Positions 4,243 to 11,260 of a stretch of DNA of 20,807 nucleotides are shown in pieces. A model generated the notes under the pieces. It did not search any database and was not told where the DNA came from. It was given only the letters and a program-made list of their open reading frames with translations. The stretch's first letter is position 1; the number at the start of each line of letters is the position of its first letter. Position numbers and translations under genes: made by a program. This stretch comes from a virus: the IMG/VR virus record IMGVR_UViG_3300030105_002008, positions 1 to 20,807 of that record; one strand, 5' to 3'.

Positions 4243-6098
4243 TGGTTTTATCAACAATAGGTGATGCTGCAATGGGTCCCCTCATTGGGGCTATGGGGGC
4301 ATTAAAAGATCAGATTAAAGCTGCAATGTCTTTTGCTGATAATGCTCAAAAAGCATCCTTAGCTCTCGGCCAGACATATGAGCAAACCCGTGATTCCCTC
4401 GGAAGCTCCATGGAAGGCTTGCGCGGTGACATCAACCAGAGATTTGGTGCAGCTATCGCTGGGATGGAGGCTGGCTTACAGGGCAACACAGCAGGGGTAG
4501 CCAAACTAATCAACCAGCAGCAATTAACTGGAACAGCCTATCAAGCTACTGCTAAGGCTTTTGCTGGGTTAGAAGCAGGTATGAACCTTTCCAGGGATGA
4601 TACTAATGCACTTTCTGAAAGCTTGATTAACACAGGAGCAGAGTACGGTGTTAGCACTGATAAGCTCGTTGGTGCCATTGACGCTTTGAAAGATACATTC
4701 CCTGCACAAAAATTAGCAGGAATGGGTAAAGATGTTATGGGAGCAGTAGCCTCCCTTCAATCCGAGTTAGGCCCCGCGTTGGCAGGACCTCTTAATAAGG
4801 TTATGAAGGCAGTCTTTGACCCCAGCCAGTCGGGGATGGAACAGCTAACCAAACTTGGTCTTGAGGGGGTTCGGGAACAACTCTCTGCTGCTAAAAGCTC
4901 GGAAGAAGCACAAAAGATTTTAAAAGACGCATTTGTTAGAGCTTCAGATACATTTAAGATGCATGCTGGTGGGGCGGATCAGTTCTTCCGTCAGACAGGT
5001 GTCGCTATGGAAAACTTAGGAACGGCGGCGATTGATTTTACAACTGTTGCTGATGCGTTTGGGGATAGAACAAGACAAGAGATTGACCAGACAGCAGACT
5101 TTGGAAAAACATTAGCAAACTTAAAAAATGAGATCATGGTTCCGTTCCAAGAAGGTCTGGCTGTTGCATATCCCTTCCTCTTGGAAGCTATGGATGTTAT
5201 CTCAGGAATTATGAACACGGTAGGAGAGAGGTTTAAGAAATTCGCAGAAAGTCTGGGAGGAGAGGATGGAGCAGCAGCGACCATGAAGAAATTTAAACTT
5301 GCTGTTATTGATTTTTCTATAATTGCCTTAGGTAAGTTAGAAGGAACATTTGGGTTTATGAAAAAAATCATAACTCAAACTGTTCCTTCCGCTTTTGGAA
5401 TGCTCTCTGATGCAATTACGAATTTTGCTAGCCCAGGGGGGCCTTTAGATCACTTAAAATTTGGCTTCGCTGTACTTGCTGGTGCTGCTGGAAAGATCGG
5501 AGAGATTCTTCGCATATCAGGCGCGGGTCTTCTTAGGACTTCGTCTCGTGAGATGTCAGATGAAATGAAACAGCGCATTCAAGCGGTTCAAGCAGGTGAA
5601 GCAGGTAGAGGTGTTTTCGGAGGAAAAACCAAAGAAGAATCTCAGTTCGTTCTTCGTATGATAGATCAGGGTAAAGGTGTATTTGAGTCTATGAGATTAC
5701 TATCAGACTTTAGAAAAGATCCTGAAAAGTTTGGATTTGGGGCAAGACTAAAAGAGATGGCTGACATGTCATTTGGCCCTGGCGCAAAGAGAAGTCCAAT
5801 GTTTCAAGAATTGTCAGAGATGCGAGCGAACATTGAAGCTGGAAATGCTATGCGAGAGAAAAGTGTTGAAACCCTTGGAGAGCTTAATGATAAAACACCT
5901 GAGCTAGAAACAAAATCTGAGTTCTTGGGAGAGACAGCAAACATGTTAAGTGCAAGTATTGAACAGATTTTAGGAATTAGAGAAGATACTACATCTAAAG
6001 ACATATTAGAGGAGTTAGTAATTGCAAATATACAAAGAGGCTCGGCAACGGGCTCACCAGCAGCATCAACAGCACCACAAATAGATAGTAATGGGTAA
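4242..6098 (+). CDS. Tail tape measure protein, 618 aa
   Basis: The tape measure sets tail tube length during assembly and is usually ejected ahead of the DNA. The product is long, Ala/Gly-rich and mainly helical, with hydrophobic helices in the middle (around 345-425, including FAVLAGAAGKIGEIL). The N-terminal half has long amphipathic helices such as QLTGTAYQATAKAFAGLEAG, and the C-terminus is charged, all typical of the family. The length is close to T4 gp29 (590 aa). The gene lies directly upstream of the tube-cap and gp53 genes, as expected. It starts by TAATG overlap with the preceding gene, with AAGAGG some 14 bases upstream, and its end overlaps the next start by 8 bases. No lysozyme or peptidase domain is visible. 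The family assignment rests on composition and gene order, since tape measures diverge strongly. Confidence 0.8.
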   Translation: MVLSTIGDAAMGPLIGAMGALKDQIKAAMSFADNAQKASLALGQTYEQTRDSLGSSMEGLRGDINQRFGAAIAGMEAGLQGNTAGVAKLINQQQLTGTAYQATAKAFAGLEAGMNLSRDDTNALSESLINTGAEYGVSTDKLVGAIDALKDTFPAQKLAGMGKDVMGAVASLQSELGPALAGPLNKVMKAVFDPSQSGMEQLTKLGLEGVREQLSAAKSSEEAQKILKDAFVRASDTFKMHAGGADQFFRQTGVAMENLGTAAIDFTTVADAFGDRTRQEIDQTADFGKTLANLKNEIMVPFQEGLAVAYPFLLEAMDVISGIMNTVGERFKKFAESLGGEDGAAATMKKFKLAVIDFSIIALGKLEGTFGFMKKIITQTVPSAFGMLSDAITNFASPGGPLDHLKFGFAVLAGAAGKIGEILRISGAGLLRTSSREMSDEMKQRIQAVQAGEAGRGVFGGKTKEESQFVLRMIDQGKGVFESMRLLSDFRKDPEKFGFGARLKEMADMSFGPGAKRSPMFQELSEMRANIEAGNAMREKSVETLGELNDKTPELETKSEFLGETANMLSASIEQILGIREDTTSKDILEELVIANIQRGSATGSPAASTAPQIDSNG

Positions 6099-7080
6099 TA
6101 GACACTTAGTAGATCGTAAACTTCCTGAAAGAGCAAAACTAATGTTCTACTTCCCAGTCCCTACTAAGGGATCTGATTACTATGTTGTAGAATTGCCATT
6201 CTTTGAGAATGTAGCAATTAAAGAATCTAAGAAAGCTCGATTTCAAAAATACTCTATGGTGTCTAGATCAAGTAATTTGTATAGTTATCTTGGAGCAGAC
6301 TCTAAAACGCTATCTCTTTCCTTTAATATGACGATGCCCCATATTCTGGACACCCACCCAGGGTTAACTCTTGAGCATTACATAGACTATCAATCTAAGG
6401 AAAACCTAGATGCGGAGAGGGATAAATTTAAAAAACCATACAAGGGAGATTCTAACCCAAAAGGTATGGCTTTTGAACTGGGAACACACTATACAAAAAA
6501 ATTGGCGCAAGATTCAGCTACGCAAGTTCTTAATTCAGATTGGGCCAAGCAAGGGATGACGGCACAGGAGCACTTTGAGTTTACTCAAAGTTATGCTATT
6601 GCAGCAGAAAATATTAGTCCTTTTGTTACGAACAGGAGTGTGGTAGATGAAGATCCAAGTATTCCGCCTGTCTCCGCAAAAGTTATTGATGATAACATAC
6701 AAAAACAATTAAAATATCGTATTGTCGATTTAATTATTTATTGGACTAATATTGTTAGATCCAGCGTGGTCAACTACTCTAAAAATCCAATTTATGGACC
6801 ACCAATTATTAGATTAAGGCATGGAATTCTATATCAAGATATTCCTTGTATATGTACCGACTATTCAATAAACTATAATGAAGCAGCGGGGTATGATATG
6901 GATACCCTCCTCCCCCGTCAATTAAAGATTACTATGAAATTAGAAGAGATTAGAACTGGAGACTTTGGAGAATTTGATACGTCGGATATCATTAAAAAGG
7001 ACAATCTTGCTGGCTGGGAGGCTGTAGTTTTGGGTGATACCCACAGTATGGATCCAGGATACGGAGGTATGCTTAAATGA
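6091..7080 (+). CDS. Baseplate tube cap/initiator protein (T4 gp48/gp54-like), 329 aa
   Basis: This protein probably sits on the baseplate centre and starts polymerisation of the tail tube, as T4 gp48 and gp54 do. The N-terminal part has FFENVAIKESKKARFQKYS (37-55) and then YSYLGADSKTLSLSFNM (64-80), a layout typical of tube-fold proteins. A helical insert fills about 95-225. The C-terminal half has the family pattern NPIYGPPIIRLRHGILYQDI (232-251), then CTDYSINYNE (255-264), GYDMDTLLPRQLKITMKLEEI (267-287). The gene overlaps the tape measure by 8 bases and the gp53 gene by 4 (ATGA). The fold family is fairly clear; whether it is closer to gp48, gp54 or an equivalent in other myophages is not. 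Confidence 0.65.
   Translation: MGNRHLVDRKLPERAKLMFYFPVPTKGSDYYVVELPFFENVAIKESKKARFQKYSMVSRSSNLYSYLGADSKTLSLSFNMTMPHILDTHPGLTLEHYIDYQSKENLDAERDKFKKPYKGDSNPKGMAFELGTHYTKKLAQDSATQVLNSDWAKQGMTAQEHFEFTQSYAIAAENISPFVTNRSVVDEDPSIPPVSAKVIDDNIQKQLKYRIVDLIIYWTNIVRSSVVNYSKNPIYGPPIIRLRHGILYQDIPCICTDYSINYNEAAGYDMDTLLPRQLKITMKLEEIRTGDFGEFDTSDIIKKDNLAGWEAVVLGDTHSMDPGYGGMLK
7063..7068 (+). promoter_or_regulatory. Strong internal ribosome binding site for gp53
   Basis: GGAGGT lies 8 bases before ATG 7077, inside the end of the preceding gene, whose TGA overlaps the start (ATGA). It is the strongest Shine-Dalgarno in the tail operon. Confidence 0.65.
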
Positions 7081-7382
7081 CCTCATTAGGTCCCTTGACA
7101 GGTCCATATAGCTTGGACTACCAAACCGTGCGACATAGAGGTGTTTTAACTACCACAACTGTAAACACGTTTAATTTTGATTCTATGCTATCAAATCTAG
7201 GAGCGGCCTACGAGTATGAGGTTGGATACGTCCCTGAAGGGTATGAACATCGCCCAGATTTAATTTCTAATGTATTTTATGGAAGCCCAAAGAACTGGTG
7301 GCTCTTGATGGTAGTTAATGGAATTTCAGACCCGTTTGAGGGCTTTACACAGAACCAAAGAATACTTATCCCAAAACTCTAA
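7077..7382 (+). CDS. gp53: Baseplate wedge protein gp53-like, 101 aa
   Basis: gp53 is a wedge component that links baseplate sectors in T4. This 101-aa protein has the characteristic C-terminal signature: HRPDLISNVFYGSPKNWWLL (58-77), then NGISDPFEGF (81-90) and RILIP (95-99). This 'rPDlis..vYG.p..WW' plus 'N.i.dPf...g..l.IP' pattern resembles LysM-like folds. It is shorter than T4 gp53 (196 aa) and represents the conserved core. It is tightly coupled on both sides: ATGA with the upstream gene, and TAATG with the hub gene. Its neighbours, tube cap and hub, support the baseplate assignment. Confidence 0.85.
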   Translation: MTSLGPLTGPYSLDYQTVRHRGVLTTTTVNTFNFDSMLSNLGAAYEYEVGYVPEGYEHRPDLISNVFYGSPKNWWLLMVVNGISDPFEGFTQNQRILIPKL

Positions 7383-10144
7383 TGAAAATTCCAACAGCAA
7401 ATATACTTGTAGCCTTTAGCAGAAAAACCATAAATAGGCTTTTTGTACAAGGAGGTAATGTTGAAAGTTTAATAAAAACTCTTACAAAAGATGGTGAAGA
7501 TGATGCTGTACTATTTAACGCTGAATCGAATCCAAATTTTATTTCGTTTCAGCATGATTTTGGATTTGCTCCTGGACATAGAATGAAACTTGAATTTATT
7601 GATCCAAAAGGAGTATTTGAGAGAAGATATTTAAATACTAGTATGGTCGGGAACATCGCAGGATACGACCATAAACCAAAAAAATCAAAACCAGACATTC
7701 TTAGCAGTAAAAACAACGAAGACATGAAGGAATCATCAAAAGAATATAGTAAGGCATATTATGATGATTTTACTAAAGAGTATATGAAAGAATATGCAAC
7801 AAAATTTATTTATGTTGCATATGGATCTGGAGATAATTTAGATCTATGGTCTGGTCCTCATAAAATGGTTCTCAATGCCGCTGATATTTCTGTAAAAGGT
7901 GCAAGGAAAATTTCTTTAACTTTAGTTCCTACTCCTAGGCCTTTAGACCTGGGACAGAGAACAGGTGCTTATAACGAAAAAGTTAATCTTAACCTTGGTG
8001 GGTTAACGATGAGATATGCTGGAGAATCAAAGCTAGTGAATTTTAAAAACTTACTTGAAGGTTCAGACAAACCACCTTATGATCCTTTAGAGTATTTAGA
8101 CTTACATAGCAACGCTGAAACTACTATTAATAATAGTCGATCAGAAAATATACAGCTATTAAAAACATCTGGTTTTCCTGATCTAGCATCAAATATTGGA
8201 GACTTTGATGTACATTCAATGATTATTGATGCTTTTAGAAGCTATATTCAAAAAGCAACAGGAAACTCAAACGTAATTGTTCTTCTACCTAATATCAATA
8301 TGATTTGTAGAAAGCATATTGATGAGGTAGCAAAAAATGCTAGACTTAATTGGAACTCAAGTAAGACAACAGGACCAGGCGCAGAAGCATATTCTGCCGT
8401 CCAAACACGTTACGCTGATTCTGCGGAGGCTCGTGAAGTTGCGAAAAAAGAAGAATGGATTAAGTTTGTCCTCTTTGATTTCGGTTTAACTCTTGGTAGT
8501 ATGAATCCTTACACCTGGAGATCCCCAAATGACGTTACTCCTATGGGGACACTGAGTAAATATACTTCGGTTGAGAAATATGAATCCGCATTAGATAGCT
8601 TTGAAGCTGATTATACCCAAAAAGATTACATAGCTATACTACAGAAAGCTAGTAATATGGGTATTCCTGACCATATGGAGGTTATAAGGGGTGTTATTAA
8701 TAAAATTAACGTCGCAGCCGCTGGAGAATATGTTATTAATCTAGGCTGCCTAAATGAGACGCAGACTGCATTACTAGATTACTGGGGAGGAGATCGCTCG
8801 ATAGCTAAACCTAAAGTGTATCCTACTTTTGGGGGTTATCATGAGTTCGATGCAGATAGAGAAGCAATTATTGTAGGAGATTTAGGACTCATTCAGCAAT
8901 ACTTATACGCCAAAGCAAACCTATCAGATGTTCAAGCTGCGGAACAAAGTGCCCGATCTGCGTTAGCTGATGTAAAATCCAACCAAGCTGAACAGGCCTC
9001 CTCAGACCAAGTAGATTTCCTTCAGTCCCTTCGTGGTGGAGAACAGACCACGCCGTTTGGAGCCCCCGCTTTCGATATCACACAGATACGGGATGACATT
9101 GCAACCCAACAAGCGACTGAAGCTGCGGTGGGGTCGGGAAAGGCAGTAGAGGCAGCCACAGAAAACATAATAAGAACAATACCTCTCCATCCTTTAGATC
9201 GAGCTATTGTAGGAATGAAGGGTTACAACAAAGCTGTAAAGAAAATTGTATTTCCTCCATGGACAAAAAATCCATTAGGGTCGTTCGGGGATATTACTGA
9301 TCTTCCTGATGAATTTGGGTATACTGACTTTAGCGAAGACAAAAAGAAATATATAAAGGAACAAGGAATTTCTATTTTTAGATATAATACGTCGAATCCC
9401 AATGTACTAGACTTGAAATTTAAATTTGGAGGAGTATACTTTGGGGCTCTAGAGATGGGATTTAAGAAAATGGTAAGCAGGCGAGCTTCTGCTGTATACG
9501 CTGGGGTATTGCCTTTGGGTACAGGGACCCTCCCTATCCGAACCCAAGGTGATGCCGCTGCTTTCCTAAGAGTAAATAATTTCTCTCTGGACACGGGAGA
9601 CGAAGAGCGAGCCGAAATATTACAAGAACTGGCTCGTCGAATGTCCCCAGAGTTGGCTGCCCAAATGACAAGCGACCCAAATAAACAAGCAAATTCTATA
9701 GAGGCTCTACTAGACAAGGCACAACTTAAAGACTTGCAGGGGTATGTTCAAATTGACCAAATGCTCCCAGGAAACCCAAACTCCACCTTAGCCGTTATGG
9801 CTGAACATATGTATAGAAAAGCTCTTCAGATGGATATTACCACTCTTCCCTCATTTCATATATCTAGTTCATCTATGATTAATAGTCCATGTATAGTATT
9901 CGCCCAAGATGCGGCTATTACCCAATCCCAAGAACAATCTAGGACTCCTTTGAATTCTTTTTTTAGTGGTTTGTATAAAGTTGTCGGATTTAGACACACG
10001 ATTAGTAGTAAAGAAGCTAAATCAGAGTTTAAACTGGTAAAGAATTCAGTGAGGACTCTTCCCCCGCCTGCGGCTATTGCGGATGCCATGGAGGCTTCGA
10101 TGAATGTCGGGGCCAATGTCGCAAAAAGTTTTCTGGGATTTTAA
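7382..10144 (+). CDS. Baseplate central hub protein (gp27/gpD-like), 920 aa
   Basis: The hub forms the centre of the baseplate and carries the spike. The N-terminal domain has NFISFQHDFGFAPGHRMKLE (52-71) and FIDPKGVFE, a pattern of hub barrel domains, followed by a charged Lys/Glu/Tyr-rich insert (about 97-140). The C-terminal end has SGLYKVVGFRHTISSKEAKS (about 861-880), the usual 'y.VvgvtHsis' ending of gp27/gpD-type hubs. At 920 aa it is far longer than T4 gp27 (391) or P2 gpD (387). The extra length includes a low-complexity Ala/Gln/Glu linker (about 510-600), encoded by DNA of higher GC than its surroundings. It starts by TAATG overlap without a Shine-Dalgarno and is followed after 3 bases by the spike gene, the usual hub-spike pairing. 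Confidence 0.8.
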   Translation: MKIPTANILVAFSRKTINRLFVQGGNVESLIKTLTKDGEDDAVLFNAESNPNFISFQHDFGFAPGHRMKLEFIDPKGVFERRYLNTSMVGNIAGYDHKPKKSKPDILSSKNNEDMKESSKEYSKAYYDDFTKEYMKEYATKFIYVAYGSGDNLDLWSGPHKMVLNAADISVKGARKISLTLVPTPRPLDLGQRTGAYNEKVNLNLGGLTMRYAGESKLVNFKNLLEGSDKPPYDPLEYLDLHSNAETTINNSRSENIQLLKTSGFPDLASNIGDFDVHSMIIDAFRSYIQKATGNSNVIVLLPNINMICRKHIDEVAKNARLNWNSSKTTGPGAEAYSAVQTRYADSAEAREVAKKEEWIKFVLFDFGLTLGSMNPYTWRSPNDVTPMGTLSKYTSVEKYESALDSFEADYTQKDYIAILQKASNMGIPDHMEVIRGVINKINVAAAGEYVINLGCLNETQTALLDYWGGDRSIAKPKVYPTFGGYHEFDADREAIIVGDLGLIQQYLYAKANLSDVQAAEQSARSALADVKSNQAEQASSDQVDFLQSLRGGEQTTPFGAPAFDITQIRDDIATQQATEAAVGSGKAVEAATENIIRTIPLHPLDRAIVGMKGYNKAVKKIVFPPWTKNPLGSFGDITDLPDEFGYTDFSEDKKKYIKEQGISIFRYNTSNPNVLDLKFKFGGVYFGALEMGFKKMVSRRASAVYAGVLPLGTGTLPIRTQGDAAAFLRVNNFSLDTGDEERAEILQELARRMSPELAAQMTSDPNKQANSIEALLDKAQLKDLQGYVQIDQMLPGNPNSTLAVMAEHMYRKALQMDITTLPSFHISSSSMINSPCIVFAQDAAITQSQEQSRTPLNSFFSGLYKVVGFRHTISSKEAKSEFKLVKNSVRTLPPPAAIADAMEASMNVGANVAKSFLGF

Positions 10145-10147
10145 ATT

Positions 10148-11251
10148 ATGGATAGTAACAAAAATATAATTTCGTTAGCAGAAGTCCAAAATCGGGGTGA
10201 TGCAAGAATGAATGGAACTTTCAAAGCTTTAGTTAGAAGTTTAGATGACACTGAACAAAGTATTAATTATGTTAGCCCATATGCAAGTAATAGCAATGGG
10301 GGCTTTGTTGCTATTCCTGAAGATGGGGTTGAGATTTTAGTGTGTTCTCCTGTTGGGTCAACTGCTTGGTATTATCTGGGAGCAACCTTTGCTCCTGAAC
10401 CTGGACAGGTAGAAGGCGATAAATTAGCTGACGGGGAAGTTTATCCTTTAAGTAGAATTGACCCAGAAAACTATAAGGCTAGAGGGGTTCCTATGAGAAT
10501 TAGCCTCAAAAGTGTAAATGGAGCAGGATTAACGATTTCTGAGGAGTACAATCCTAAATTCATTAATAAAAAAACTGAGTTAAAATCTACTGTGAATAAA
10601 ACCGTTTCTTTGAACGATAGTCCTGCTATTGATGCTATAGTCTTAGATTCAGGTAACGGTGCAAAAATTACTTTATCAGATAATCCTCAAAACCAAAGCG
10701 TTCCTTCCCGAGCTATTCAGGTTGAGACAGTAGGACCACAGAAGTATATTAATAACTCAGCACAAACAGACATTGTTGTAATAGACGGAAAGGAACTTCA
10801 AATGTTAAATAACTCTACTGGAACTAAGGCTCCCGAAGGGCAGCCTGATCTAGCTGGAAATGTAAACATTCAAAGTAAGTGGAAAGATGTAAATGTATTT
10901 ACTCAGGCTAAAGAGGGTAGAATATTCATCGAGTGTCTTAATGAGAGTGGAAGCAATCAAGTAATTCAGATAGAAACAAATGGTGCAGGAGGAGCAATTG
11001 TCATTAAGACTAAGGGAGATATTCGTTTAGATGCAGGGGGAAATATAGATATGAAAGCAGGAGGACAGATAAGGATGCAGAGTGCAGGAACTTATAGTAT
11101 TGACAGTGGTGGAGCTTTAGAGGTCCAATCTGCTTCAACCGCTAACATTGAAGCCCCTACTATACAATTGGCGAATGGAGCAGGTCCAGTGGCCCCTGTC
11201 ACTGACGGAGAACAAAGCTACTATGGAAACACGGGAGTCACTACATACTAA
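10148..11251 (+). CDS. Baseplate spike protein (gp5/gpV-like), OB fold plus beta-helix, 367 aa
   Basis: This protein forms the needle that pierces the host envelope. Residues 12-82 form an OB-fold domain of the gp5/gpV/VgrG type: EVQNRGDARMNGTFKALV (12-29), then GGFVAIPEDGVEILV (51-65), and WYYLGATF (74-81). From about residue 115 onward the sequence is beta-rich. Residues 290-337 are six octapeptide units (GDIRLDAG, GNIDMKAG, GQIRMQSA and so on), typical of the intertwined triple-stranded beta-helix of trimeric spikes. There is no lysozyme domain between the two, unlike T4 gp5. The C-terminus lacks the iron-binding HxH of gpV tips. The start at 10148 is required by the OB domain although no good Shine-Dalgarno precedes it. 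Confidence 0.88.
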   Translation: MDSNKNIISLAEVQNRGDARMNGTFKALVRSLDDTEQSINYVSPYASNSNGGFVAIPEDGVEILVCSPVGSTAWYYLGATFAPEPGQVEGDKLADGEVYPLSRIDPENYKARGVPMRISLKSVNGAGLTISEEYNPKFINKKTELKSTVNKTVSLNDSPAIDAIVLDSGNGAKITLSDNPQNQSVPSRAIQVETVGPQKYINNSAQTDIVVIDGKELQMLNNSTGTKAPEGQPDLAGNVNIQSKWKDVNVFTQAKEGRIFIECLNESGSNQVIQIETNGAGGAIVIKTKGDIRLDAGGNIDMKAGGQIRMQSAGTYSIDSGGALEVQSASTANIEAPTIQLANGAGPVAPVTDGEQSYYGNTGVTTY

Positions 11252-11255
11252 GAGG
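11251..11255 (+). promoter_or_regulatory. Ribosome binding site for the LamG-domain protein
   Basis: AGAGG lies 5 bases before ATG 11261 and begins at the last base of the spike stop codon. It is a good Shine-Dalgarno and fixes the start; this is one of the few junctions in the operon with a real gap. Confidence 0.6.
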
Positions 11256-11260
11256 TTATT

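Noticed and set aside
9223-9717. Antisense open frame of 164 codons inside the hub gene
   Set aside because: It lies wholly within a well-supported gene on the other strand, lacks recognisable motifs, and has no ribosome binding site or promoter that I could see. The same applies to shorter antisense frames at 153-401, 4991-5371, 5804-6136, 9856-10116, 14894-15175, 17449-17751 and 18271-18522.
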